A stretch of 13,554 bases of DNA from an uncultured Oscillospiraceae bacterium (GCA_902478455.1 CABSLJ010000059.1:1-13554); one strand, 5' to 3'; shown: positions 1 to 6,410, numbered from the stretch's first letter. Numbers and translations: made by a program. Notes: generated from the sequence alone by a model not told the origin.

Positions 1-200
1 GGCGGCCCGCCTTGCATTATGGCCGGAAGAGCACCGCATATTTTTGCGCAGAAATACCCAGAATAGCCCTTGACGGCCGGCGGGCTTCCTCTTGCCTTGT
101 CGTTCAGAGCATTTTGGGGAAGCAGTATCCTGCAAAGATTTTCCGAGGAGCTTGGCCATTCAGTGGAAGAGTTGTCCGAGGTAAAAATCCTGTAAAACCG
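1..200. other. No recognisable gene; possible 3' remnant of an upstream gene
   Basis: I see no supported gene here. In + frame 1 the window opens in an uninterrupted reading of 21 codons that ends at a TAG at 64-66. The same frame then continues open to a TAA at 193-195, with a protein-like acidic stretch near the end (residues like RFSEELGHSVEELSEV). This could be the tail of a gene entering from the left, a decayed gene split by a stop, or chance. No ribosome site or family motif supports any of these. The 90-residue reading from about 12 to 284 runs through the promoter and ribosome site of the next gene, so I do not accept it. Confidence 0.25.
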
Positions 201-201
201 C

Positions 202-229
202 TTTACACCCCCAAAGAATGTTGTATAAT
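202..229 (+). promoter_or_regulatory. Sigma-A type promoter for the DUF4870-like pair
   Basis: A -35 element TTTACA (202-207) and a consensus -10 TATAAT (224-229) are separated by 16 bp. The transcript would start near 236, giving a leader of about 45 nt before the ATG at 281. It is the only good promoter upstream of the two small membrane-protein genes. Confidence 0.7.
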
Positions 230-280
230 AGAAGCGGGTAACACATCGACCGAACGATATCTATACCGGAGGAGAGCGCC

Positions 281-646
281 ATGAACGAATCCTACAACAG
301 GACCAATATCAAGCTGCTGTCTTTCTTGTCTTATCTAGGGCCCTTGTTTTTAATCGGTGTTTTTTCCATGGAGCATGATACGGAAGAGCTGCGCTTTCAC
401 ACACGGCAGGGCGGCGTGCTCTTTTTCTTTATGGTCTTCGCCTACCTGTTGGTCTGGTTGCTTACCTTCCTGCTGCGCAGCGTACCCGCTATGGCGGAAA
501 TCATGGGGGTCCTTTTAAAGGTGGGACTGTCGGTCGGCTGGCTGCTGATGGCCGTCATGGGGATTGTGAGCGTGTTCCAGAAGGACCCCAAGCCGCTTCC
601 GTTTTTATGGAGAATCAGCCGCCTTTTCCGCAAAAAACAGGGCTGA
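281..646 (+). CDS. Small three-helix membrane protein, DUF4870/Tic20-like
   Basis: The 121-residue protein has three hydrophobic segments at about 11-30, 45-66 and 76-99, a short polar loop with an RFHTRQGG motif (38-45), and a basic C-terminus. The layout of helix 1, charged loop with R-F-H-x-x-Q-G, helix 2, helix 3 is typical of bacterial DUF4870/Tic20-like proteins, whose function is not established. The ATG at 281 is preceded by GGAGGAG (268-274) at 6 nt spacing. The next gene starts 37 nt downstream and encodes a related protein, so the two probably form an operon from the promoter at 202-229. The family call rests on topology and the loop motif. Confidence 0.75.
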   Translation: MNESYNRTNIKLLSFLSYLGPLFLIGVFSMEHDTEELRFHTRQGGVLFFFMVFAYLLVWLLTFLLRSVPAMAEIMGVLLKVGLSVGWLLMAVMGIVSVFQKDPKPLPFLWRISRLFRKKQG

Positions 647-683
647 GCATCCAGCCATCTTAAAAGGAGTGGAGGAGAATCCA

Positions 684-1082
684 ATGAGTGAACGTCCGTC
701 GCCGCAGACAAATGGAAAATGCTATATCGTGGAGGAATGCTCGCCGAAAAACAGCGACCGCGTCTATTCCCTGCTCGCTTATGCCGGTGTTTTGTGGCTT
801 GTGGGACTGCTGGTGGACAAAAACAATTCCAAAATGCGTTTTCATGTCAATCAGGGCGTGCTGCTTACCATTGTCTACGTCGCGGTCGGGATGGTGGTGT
901 CCCTGTTGGGCGGTTTGTTCACCGCGATCTTCTGGAAGGTGGGTTCCGCCATATCCATAATGCTGAATATTGTCATGTGGATCAGCTACCTGATCTTTGT
1001 GGCGATTGGCCTGTACAACGCCTGGAAGGGCGAAGAGCGGCCGCTGCCTTTTATTGGCAATCTCTTTACTCTTATTCGTTAG
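684..1082 (+). CDS. Second DUF4870/Tic20-like small membrane protein
   Basis: The 132-residue protein has a polar 25-residue N-terminus with two cysteines (C13, C19), then helices at about 27-44, 58-82 and 88-114. The loop has the motif MRFHVNQGVL (51-60), which matches the RFHTRQGGVL loop of the preceding protein, and both proteins end with a (K/R)PLPF segment. They are therefore diverged tandem paralogues. I chose the ATG at 684 over the in-frame GTG at 669 because GGAGGAG (671-677) sits 6 nt before the ATG, and the GTG lies within that ribosome-binding region. Function is unknown. It is likely co-transcribed with the upstream gene. Confidence 0.75.
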   Translation: MSERPSPQTNGKCYIVEECSPKNSDRVYSLLAYAGVLWLVGLLVDKNNSKMRFHVNQGVLLTIVYVAVGMVVSLLGGLFTAIFWKVGSAISIMLNIVMWISYLIFVAIGLYNAWKGEERPLPFIGNLFTLIR

Positions 1083-1095
1083 CAAAGGCCGGAAA

Positions 1096-1153
1096 GCAGG
1101 GGGCCGGAAGCTGCCTCCTGCATTCGGAACGGTTGGTGGTCCCTGCATTTTTT
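1096..1153 (+). terminator. Probable Rho-independent terminator
   Basis: GCAGGG plus CC (1096-1105) can pair with GG plus CCCTGC (1138-1146), followed directly by ATTTTTT (1147-1153). An inner hairpin (GCAGGGGGC with GCCTCCTGC, one G-U pair) is an alternative fold. The long arm spacing makes it weaker than the other terminators in the window. Confidence 0.45.
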
Positions 1154-1199
1154 ACCTTTTAGCTGGTTAAAATCTCCAGTATTTGTTTCCGTGCGGGCG

Positions 1200-1227
1200 G
1201 CAAAAAGAAGATTCTTTTTGCTATGAT
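1200..1227 (+). promoter_or_regulatory. 10-bp perfect inverted repeat abutting a -10-like element
   Basis: GCAAAAAGAA (1200-1209) and TTCTTTTTGC (1212-1221) form a perfect inverted repeat with a 2-bp centre. TATGAT (1222-1227), a good -10 match, follows immediately. The repeat occupies the place of the -35/-10 spacer, where a dimeric repressor could bind. There is no recognisable -35. The ATG of the Cys-rich gene is at 1250. The operator reading is inference. The 2-nt centre is too short for an RNA hairpin loop without opening some pairs, so a DNA site is the likelier role. Confidence 0.4.
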
Positions 1228-1249
1228 GGCCTAAAAGGAGGATGAGGAG

Positions 1250-1417
1250 ATGACCGGCAAAACAGACTGCAGCTGTATGAGAAACTGCCCGCGCCATGGA
1301 GATTGCGCGGCGTGCGAGGCGCACCATGCCCGGAAACCGCATTTGGGCAAACCCTATTGCCGTAAAGAGAAGGAAGAACAGAAAAATTTTCAAAAAAGAT
1401 GTTCAAAATCGCTGTAG
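1250..1417 (+). CDS. Cysteine-rich microprotein, 55 residues
   Basis: This short gene has a strong ribosome site, AAAGGAGG (1234-1241), about 8 nt before the ATG. The protein has cysteines at 7, 9, 13, 19, 22, 37 and 51 with histidines at 16, 25 and 26, in a pattern C-S-C-x3-C-P-R-H-G-x-C-x2-C-x2-H-H, then a lysine-rich tail. Small Clostridial proteins with a C-x-H-G-x-C-x2-C-x2-(Y/H)-H core are common and probably bind zinc, but I cannot name a characterised family. It is a monocistronic unit: a palindromic putative operator lies upstream and a terminator overlaps its stop codon. Translation and metal binding are inferred. Confidence 0.65.
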   Translation: MTGKTDCSCMRNCPRHGDCAACEAHHARKPHLGKPYCRKEKEEQKNFQKRCSKSL

Positions 1418-1438
1418 GAAATCCTGCGGCGATTTTTT
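1405..1438 (+). terminator. Rho-independent terminator overlapping the Cys-rich gene's stop codon
   Basis: AAAATCGC (1405-1412) pairs with GCGATTTT (1429-1436). An inner AGGA/TCCT helix (1416-1419 with 1422-1425) completes the stem, and the T run extends to 1438. The stem includes the TAG at 1415-1417. Confidence 0.75.
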
Positions 1439-1488
1439 CGTGAGCCCGCGGCCTATCTGCGAACGGCAGGCTTCCCGCCATTCGTTGG

Positions 1489-1517
1489 TTTGCGCTTCTC
1501 CGTTTCTGTGCTATAAT
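1489..1517 (+). promoter_or_regulatory. Extended -10 promoter for the acetyltransferase operon
   Basis: The -10 TATAAT (1512-1517) is preceded by TGC (1509-1511), giving an extended -10. A weak -35 TTTGCG (1489-1494) lies 17 bp upstream. The stretch TTCTGTGCTATAATAAT recurs exactly before typA. The predicted leader, about 95 nt, contains a hairpin (GCGGAG 1572-1577 with CTCCGC 1582-1587). Confidence 0.65.
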
Positions 1518-1619
1518 AATCACCGATGGTTGCTTTTGGCAGCCGCGGGATCATCAAATACCATAAGCACTGCGGAGTATTCTCCGCTGCTGTTATAAAA
1601 TTTTCCATAGGAGGAATTC

Positions 1620-2126
1620 ATGATGGAACATCGTTTTTCCCTGCGCTTTGCCGAACCGGAGGATACCGCCCTGGTGCTCAGCCTTATCTGCGAGCTTGCG
1701 GAGTACGAAAAGATGAGCGATCAGGTTGTCACCGATGAAAAGATGCTGCACAGCGCCCTGTTTGAACAAAAAGCGGCCGAGGCGCTCATCGGGGAAGAAG
1801 ACGGTGTCCCCGTGGCCTTCGCCCTGTTTTTTCATAACTTTTCCACCTTTGTGGGACGCAGAGGTCTTTATCTCGAGGATGTCTATATCCGTCCACCGTA
1901 TCGCGGGCGCGGATATGGGAAAACCATACTGAAGAAGCTTGCCGCGCTGGCGGTGGAGCGCGGCTGCGGCAGAATGGAATGGACCTGCCTCGATTGGAAT
2001 GAGCCGTCCATCGGCTTCTATTTGTCGCTCGGCGCCCAGCCGATGAGCGAATGGACCGTCTACCGGTTAAGCGGCGATTCCCTGGCCGCGCTGGCGGCGG
2101 GAATTGATGAGCATAGGGAAGTGTGA
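1620..2126 (+). CDS. GNAT N-acetyltransferase, spermidine/spermine (SSAT)-like
   Basis: The 168-residue protein has the full GNAT fold pattern: N-terminal R-x-A-x-P-x-D (9-15), the beta-4 strand YLEDVYI (84-90), the acetyl-CoA pyrophosphate loop RGRGYG (95-100), and WNEPSIGFY (126-134) with Y134 where the general acid tyrosine lies. ELAEYEKM near 25-32 and the WNEPSI block are close to the SSAT/thialysine acetyltransferase group, so an amine or diamine acceptor is likely, using acetyl-CoA in the cytoplasm. AGGAGG (1609-1614) serves the ATG at 1620; a second ATG at 1623 is also possible at 8 nt spacing. The next gene starts within a few bases, so the two are probably translated from one mRNA. 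The exact substrate is unknown. Confidence 0.85.
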   Translation: MMEHRFSLRFAEPEDTALVLSLICELAEYEKMSDQVVTDEKMLHSALFEQKAAEALIGEEDGVPVAFALFFHNFSTFVGRRGLYLEDVYIRPPYRGRGYGKTILKKLAALAVERGCGRMEWTCLDWNEPSIGFYLSLGAQPMSEWTVYRLSGDSLAALAAGIDEHREV

Positions 2127-2128
2127 CC

Positions 2129-3415
2129 ATGGCAAAAAAAGCACAGGACAGACCCACTTGGTACCGGTTGGACAATGCGGCTAAAATCTACCCCGCCGTG
2201 CGCAATGCGAGATGGTCGGCCAATTTCCGGGTGACGGTCATCCTGAAGGAGAGGGTGGACCCCGTAATTCTGCAGCAGGCGCTGGACGTCACCATCCGGC
2301 GGTTTCTCAATTTCCGTCTGAAGCTGCACAAAGGGTTGTTCTGGTATTATTTGGAGGAGGGCAAGGGGCCCTATGTGGTCGAGCCGGACGTGGCAAACCC
2401 CTGCATGCGGTTCGGCAAGGACCGCAGCGGCGGCCAGCTTTTCCGCGTGCGCTATTACGAGAGACGCATCGCCGTGGAAGTGTTCCATGTGCTCAGCGAC
2501 GGCGGCGGAGGAATGATGTTCCTAAAGACTTTGACGGCCGAGTACCTCAAGCGCAAGGAAGGAATTGAAATCCCCTGCGAATACGGCGTGCTCAATTGCG
2601 CCGAGGAGCCCGACCCGGAGGAGATGGAAGACGCCTTCAAACGCTACGCTCGCTTCAAGGCGCTGAAGAGCCGCAAGGAAAGCAAGGCCTACCATTTTGA
2701 AGGGACGCCCGAGCCGCCCGATTTCATCAGCGTCATCACGGGACAGTGTCCCACTGACAAGGTGTTGCAGATGGCGCGGGAACGCCACGTCACCCTGACG
2801 GAATTTCTGGTGGCCGTCACGATTCTTGCGCTCTCGGAATGCCAGAAGCGCAGCAGCAGGCGGGTGGAGCGTCCCGTCAAGGTTAGCGTGCCGATCAATC
2901 TGCGCAAGTATTATCCCAGCAAGACGATGCGCAATTTTTCCTCCTTTGTCAATCCGGGCATTGAGCCGCGCTACGGGGAATTCAGCTTTGAAGAGATTTT
3001 GGAAGAGGTGCATCACTTCATGTGCATGAACGTCAAGGAGAAGTACCTCAACGCCATCATGTGCAAGAATCTCAGCAGTGAAATGAACCCGGCCCTGCGC
3101 GCGGTCCCGCTCTTTTTGAAAAATATCGCCTTGAACATCGCCTTCCGGAAATATGGCGACAATGTGATTTCCGCCACGCTGTCCAATCTGGGCAACGTCA
3201 AACTGCCCGATGCGATGACGCCCTATGTGGAGCGGTTTGATCTGATGCTGGGCCGGTGCATCACTTCCATGCCCAATGTGACGGTGGTTTCCTACGGAAA
3301 CGTCCTGAACATCGCCTGGACGAGCGGCATCCGGGAAAAGGATGTGGAACGGGAGTTTTTTACCGCCCTTGTGAAAATGGGCATCCCGGTCAAGATCGAA
3401 AGCAATCTTTCCTGA
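2129..3415 (+). CDS. Alcohol acetyltransferase / condensation-domain-like acyltransferase (HxxxDG)
   Basis: The 428-residue protein has the HxxxDG motif of the BAHD/condensation/PapA acyltransferase superfamily as H-V-L-S-D-G at 120-125; the histidine would be the general base for acyl transfer. Flanking features fit bacterial alcohol acetyltransferase-like proteins: an N-terminal W-Y-R-L-D-x-A-x-x-x-Y-P segment and a central V-x-V-P-I-N-L-R-K-Y-Y strand. The ATG at 2129 has AGGGAA (2115-2120) 8 nt upstream. The in-frame GTG at 2123 overlaps the GNAT stop and has poor spacing. No signal peptide or membrane segment is visible, so it should be cytoplasmic. It lies between a GNAT enzyme and a zinc-ribbon membrane protein. 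Substrate unknown; a lipid or cell-envelope alcohol is possible but inferred. Confidence 0.75.
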   Translation: MAKKAQDRPTWYRLDNAAKIYPAVRNARWSANFRVTVILKERVDPVILQQALDVTIRRFLNFRLKLHKGLFWYYLEEGKGPYVVEPDVANPCMRFGKDRSGGQLFRVRYYERRIAVEVFHVLSDGGGGMMFLKTLTAEYLKRKEGIEIPCEYGVLNCAEEPDPEEMEDAFKRYARFKALKSRKESKAYHFEGTPEPPDFISVITGQCPTDKVLQMARERHVTLTEFLVAVTILALSECQKRSSRRVERPVKVSVPINLRKYYPSKTMRNFSSFVNPGIEPRYGEFSFEEILEEVHHFMCMNVKEKYLNAIMCKNLSSEMNPALRAVPLFLKNIALNIAFRKYGDNVISATLSNLGNVKLPDAMTPYVERFDLMLGRCITSMPNVTVVSYGNVLNIAWTSGIREKDVEREFFTALVKMGIPVKIESNLS

Positions 3416-3454
3416 ATCGTTTTCCGGCGGCCGCCAAGCAAGAGAGCCGGGCGG

Positions 3455-3485
3455 AACCCTCTTCCGAAGGCGGAAGAGGGTTTGT
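3455..3485 (+). terminator. Strong intercistronic hairpin, weak or partial terminator
   Basis: AACCCTCTTCCG (3455-3466) pairs perfectly with CGGAAGAGGGTT (3471-3482) across a 4-nt loop. Only TTT follows, so it may act as a leaky terminator or mRNA-stabilising element between the acyltransferase and the zinc-ribbon gene. The downstream gene has a strong ribosome site but no clear promoter of its own. Confidence 0.5.
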
Positions 3486-3541
3486 ACGCTTCCAGCGGCC
3501 CCGTAAGCTAATCGCAGCGTCCCCGAAAAGGAGGTCTTTTC

Positions 3542-4252
3542 ATGTCTTATTGTGTCAACTGCGGCGTGGAGTTGCATGAGGCGGAACGCAAGTGTCCGCT
3601 GTGCGGCACGCCTGTGGTCAATCCCAATCATCCCTTTGATGAAAACGCCGTGCCCGCCTACCCCAAAAACGTCGATTATGTCACCCTGCAGAAGGAACGG
3701 AAGACGACGGCGCTGCTCATCAGCGTGATTCTCGCGGTTCCGGCCAGCATTTGCCTGGTGTGCAATTACATCATCAGCGAGGCCTTTACCTGGTCGGTGT
3801 ATGTGCTGGCCGCGCTGGTGCTGGTTTGGGTGCTGATCGTCCCGCCTTGCATTATCAAGAGGAGCGTCGTGTTCTGGTCCCTTGTGCTGGATGTGCTTGC
3901 GGTCGGCGGTTTTTTGTATGTGGTTAGTCTGGTGGCGCTGTCGGAACGCGACTGGTTCCGGCAGCTCGCGCTGCCGATTCTGGCCGCCGCGGCGGCGGTG
4001 ATTTTTGTTCTGGCGGCCGTTTTTGAATACAGCAGTATGGCGCGTCTGCATAAGTTTGCCCTCTTTTTTGTATTGGTCGGCGTTTTCCTGATCATCATCG
4101 AAGTGATCACCGATCCCTACATCGGCCAGCCGATCTCCCTGAGCTGGTCGCTGTTCGCTATGATCCCCTGTGTGGCCGTTGCAGCCATTTATATGATCGT
4201 CGAACGGAAGAAAAAGCTCAAAAATTCACTGAAGAAACGTCTGCATATGTGA
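3542..4252 (+). CDS. Zinc-ribbon six-helix membrane protein (DUF6320-like)
   Basis: The 236-residue protein begins with a zinc ribbon, C4-x2-C7 and C18-x2-C21. A tyrosine-rich linker and six hydrophobic segments follow at about 56-75, 84-103, 109-131, 142-161, 171-189 and 198-220, then a basic tail (221-234). The N-terminal ribbon plus membrane domain fits the DUF6320-type proteins of Firmicutes, which I recall often beside alcohol-acetyltransferase-like genes, as here. AAAAGGAGG (3529-3537) lies 4 nt before the ATG. It may anchor or regulate the neighbouring acyltransferase, but that is inference and no activity is known. Confidence 0.7.
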   Translation: MSYCVNCGVELHEAERKCPLCGTPVVNPNHPFDENAVPAYPKNVDYVTLQKERKTTALLISVILAVPASICLVCNYIISEAFTWSVYVLAALVLVWVLIVPPCIIKRSVVFWSLVLDVLAVGGFLYVVSLVALSERDWFRQLALPILAAAAAVIFVLAAVFEYSSMARLHKFALFFVLVGVFLIIIEVITDPYIGQPISLSWSLFAMIPCVAVAAIYMIVERKKKLKNSLKKRLHM

Positions 4253-4260
4253 CAAAACCG

Positions 4261-4304
4261 GCCCCTTCGGCGTTCCCGAATCAGAGAACGCCGGAGGGGC
4301 TTTT
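4261..4304 (+). terminator. Strong Rho-independent terminator
   Basis: GCCCCTTCGGCGTTC (4261-4275) pairs with GAACGCCGGAGGGGC (4286-4300), 15 bp with one G-U pair, followed by TTTT (4301-4304). It lies 9 nt after the stop of the zinc-ribbon gene and ends the acetyltransferase operon. Confidence 0.9.
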
Positions 4305-4564
4305 CCAGGCTATGGTCCGGGACGGAGAAGCGGGAAGAACACCCTTGATGATTCAGAGATAAAAACAGAATCAAATGAAATGATTTACTCATTTTTTCTG
4401 ATTATAATCTGCACGCCTGCCTGCGCATGTGCGTGCAAAGGATGGGAAATACCGCCGGATTTTGTCCTTTTCCGTTGTATTTTTGACGGATATCCTCCCG
4501 GGGCAAAGATTGAATTTTGGCGCAAGCTCTGAATTTAAAAAATCGGCGGAGGGAATCTTTCTGT
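4305..4564 (+). other. AT-richer intergenic region upstream of the Na/Pi transporter
   Basis: There is no gene in this stretch. It holds a TATAAT at 4403-4408 without a good -35, a GCACGC/GCGTGC inverted repeat (about 4411-4436), a CCGT/ACGG hairpin near 4466-4487, and a long-range 7-bp repeat AAAGATT (4505-4511) / AATCTTT (4554-4560). If the TATAAT is used, the transporter would have a structured leader of over 200 nt. I recognise no riboswitch class. The more convincing promoter signals lie just downstream, at 4565-4603. Confidence 0.3.
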
Positions 4565-4603
4565 TTAACACACGCTTAACAATAAAGTAATATAATTTTA
4601 ATA
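4565..4603 (+). promoter_or_regulatory. Putative PhoP box with -10 for the Na/Pi transporter
   Basis: TTAACA at 4565-4570 and again at 4576-4581, then the weaker GTAATA (4587-4592) and TTAATA (4598-4603), all fall on an exact 11-bp period. This is the layout of PhoP boxes in Firmicutes, where TT(A/C/T)ACA-type repeats are spaced by about 5 bp. A consensus -10 TATAAT (4591-4596) lies among them, and no normal -35 is present, as expected for an activator-dependent promoter. The downstream gene carries phosphate transporter and PhoU domains, which supports regulation by phosphate starvation. The binding itself is inferred. Confidence 0.6.
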
Positions 4604-4636
4604 TCGTAGTCAAAATTTTATCCTGGAGGGGAAAAA

Positions 4637-6313
4637 ATGCCGGAAAGCGTAGATATCATGTCTGTTTTTGAGCTTCTTGGCGGGCTGGGTCTCTTTTTGT
4701 TCGGAATGAAACTGATGGGGGACGGTCTGGAACTGGCGGCCGGCGCCCGTCTGAAAAATCTGATTGAAAAGCTGACGCGGAACAAGTATATGGGCGCGTT
4801 GATCGGACTGGCCGTCACGGCGGTCATTCAGAGTTCTTCGGCCACAACGGTCATGGTGGTGGGCTTCGTCAATGCGGGGCTGATGAATCTGGCCCAGGCG
4901 GTAGGCGTCATCATGGGCGCCAACATCGGTACGACGGTGACCGGCCTTATCATCGCGATCAACCTCAAGCAGATTGCTCCGCTGGCCGTATTTGCCGGCG
5001 TCGTCATGATGACCTTCCTGAAGAGAAACAGCCACAGGCACATCGGGCAGATCATCGCCGGTTTCGGCATTCTGTTCGTCGGCATGAGCACCATGAGCGG
5101 CGCGATGGAACCGATCGGCCAGTCGGATTTTGCCAAGGGGATGATCACCTCCTTCCAGAATCCTCTGATCGGCGTGCTGGTCGGTCTGGCGTTTACGGCT
5201 GTCATTCAAAGCTCCTCCGCCTCTGTGGGCGTGCTGCAGGCGCTTGCCTTCGGCGGAGCGATCACTCTGCCGAGCGCCGTCTATGTCATTTACGGGCAGA
5301 ACATCGGCACCTGCGTTACGGCGCTGCTTTCCTCCGTGGGCACCAACAAAACAGCCAAAAGAACCGCCGTTGTACACCTGCTGTTCAATGTAATAGGCAC
5401 CCTTCTGTTTGTGCTGATCACCCTTCTGCTGCCGTTTACCGAATGGATGGAACAGCTTGCCCCCGGAAATGTGGTGCTTCAGATTTCGCTTGTACACATC
5501 TGCTTTAATATCGTCTGCACCGCTATCCTGCTGCCGCTGAGCGATTATCTGGTCCGGCTCGCCTGTCGCTGCGTCCCCGGAGAGGACCCGGTGAAGGAGA
5601 AAATGAGCCTTTCTTATCTCGACTCCAGAATTCTGAGCACCCCTCCCATCGCCGTTTCTCAGGTTCTCAAGGAGGTCGAACGGATGGCGGGACTGGCGGA
5701 AAATAATTTCGATTACTCGATGTCCGCTCTTTTGGCGGGGGATACCGGCAAAATACGCGCGGTGGAGGACAACGAGCCGGTCATTGATTTTCTCAACCGG
5801 GGCATTACCGAGTATCTTGTCAAGATCAATGCTCTGGACTTGGAGGATTACGACCGTCAGGTGGTCGGCGCTCTGTTCCATGTGGTCAACGACCTGGAGC
5901 GCGTGGGGGATCACAGCATGAACATCGCCGAGCTGGCCGATCAGGTGGCCTCCGGAAAAGCCACGCTCAGCAGCCAGGCGATGGGAGAAATCCGCGTGCT
6001 TTACCAGCTGGTTTCTGCGGTGCTGCGTCAGGCGGTATCCATGTTTGAATCGCAGACTACGAGCGTTGATCTGCGGGATTACATCAATCGCACGGAGGAT
6101 GAGATCGATTCGCGCACCCGTCAGCTCAAGGCCAATCACATCGAACGGCTCAATGAAGGACTTTGCTCGGCGCAGTCGGGAACGGTCTACATGGATTTGC
6201 TGATGAACCTCGAGCGTATTGCCGACCACTCCACCAACATCGCCTTTGCCCTCTGGGAGGAGGATGCGGCCAACGCGGCGCGCGCCAACCCCCTCGCGCC
6301 GGAAATTGTATGA
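4637..6313 (+). CDS. Na/Pi-cotransporter (NptA/PNaS type) with C-terminal PhoU domain
   Basis: The 558-residue protein should import phosphate with sodium across the inner membrane. The membrane half (about 8-310) contains the two inverted repeats of the family, each with the hallmark glutamine-serine motif: QSSSATT at 65-71 and QSSSASV at 191-197, with MGANIGTT (93-100) and YGQNIGTC (219-226) following. The C-terminal half (about 335-540) is PhoU-like, with two metal-site type motifs, ERVGDH (421-426) and ERIADH (526-531). The length and two-domain layout match bacterial Na/Pi-cotransporter family II/PhoU fusions (YjbB-like). GGAGGGG (4625-4631) lies 5 nt before the ATG. Putative PhoP boxes lie upstream, and a terminator 47 nt after the stop makes it monocistronic. 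Export rather than import has been reported for some relatives, so direction is uncertain. Confidence 0.9.
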   Translation: MPESVDIMSVFELLGGLGLFLFGMKLMGDGLELAAGARLKNLIEKLTRNKYMGALIGLAVTAVIQSSSATTVMVVGFVNAGLMNLAQAVGVIMGANIGTTVTGLIIAINLKQIAPLAVFAGVVMMTFLKRNSHRHIGQIIAGFGILFVGMSTMSGAMEPIGQSDFAKGMITSFQNPLIGVLVGLAFTAVIQSSSASVGVLQALAFGGAITLPSAVYVIYGQNIGTCVTALLSSVGTNKTAKRTAVVHLLFNVIGTLLFVLITLLLPFTEWMEQLAPGNVVLQISLVHICFNIVCTAILLPLSDYLVRLACRCVPGEDPVKEKMSLSYLDSRILSTPPIAVSQVLKEVERMAGLAENNFDYSMSALLAGDTGKIRAVEDNEPVIDFLNRGITEYLVKINALDLEDYDRQVVGALFHVVNDLERVGDHSMNIAELADQVASGKATLSSQAMGEIRVLYQLVSAVLRQAVSMFESQTTSVDLRDYINRTEDEIDSRTRQLKANHIERLNEGLCSAQSGTVYMDLLMNLERIADHSTNIAFALWEEDAANAARANPLAPEIV

Positions 6314-6360
6314 CGGATTCCGCGCCGCCCCTTGAGTCTTGATCTGATCTGTTTCTTTTT

Positions 6361-6393
6361 GCAGGCGTCCGGGAAATACGGACGCCTGCTTTT
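6361..6393 (+). terminator. Rho-independent terminator of the Na/Pi transporter
   Basis: GCAGGCGTCCG (6361-6371) pairs perfectly with CGGACGCCTGC (6379-6389) over a 7-nt loop, followed by TTTT (6390-6393). T-rich sequence also precedes the stem. Confidence 0.88.
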
Positions 6394-6410
6394 GTGTGGG
6401 ACGCGCCGTA

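Noticed and set aside
6..3855. 15-base exact match CCCGCCTTGCATTAT at 6-20 and 3841-3855, read in the same codon frame (PPCI)
   Set aside because: Flanking bases diverge at once, and one 15-base match in a window this size is not surprising by chance. I do not take it as a repeat or remnant.
2522..4051. 509-codon open frame on the - strand opposite the acyltransferase and zinc-ribbon genes
   Set aside because: It is the antisense shadow of two strongly supported + strand genes, crosses their intergenic hairpin, is rich in H, R, Q and G without domain motifs, and has no ribosome site. GC-rich coding DNA commonly gives such frames.
4411..4560. Possible riboswitch (c-di-GMP class considered because of GGGGCAAAG and GCAAAGG pieces)
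   Set aside because: The short pieces do not occur in the order or spacing of the class I or II conserved cores, and the expected helices cannot be drawn.
4389..4613. 74-codon frame on the - strand in the intergenic region before the transporter
   Set aside because: Its start lies within the putative Pho-box promoter, it has no ribosome site, and no recognisable motif is visible.
4610..6229. 539-codon open frame on the - strand opposite the Na/Pi transporter
   Set aside because: It is antisense to a gene with clear family motifs, and its composition (many H, D, Q, R) and lack of membrane or catalytic motifs mark it as a shadow.
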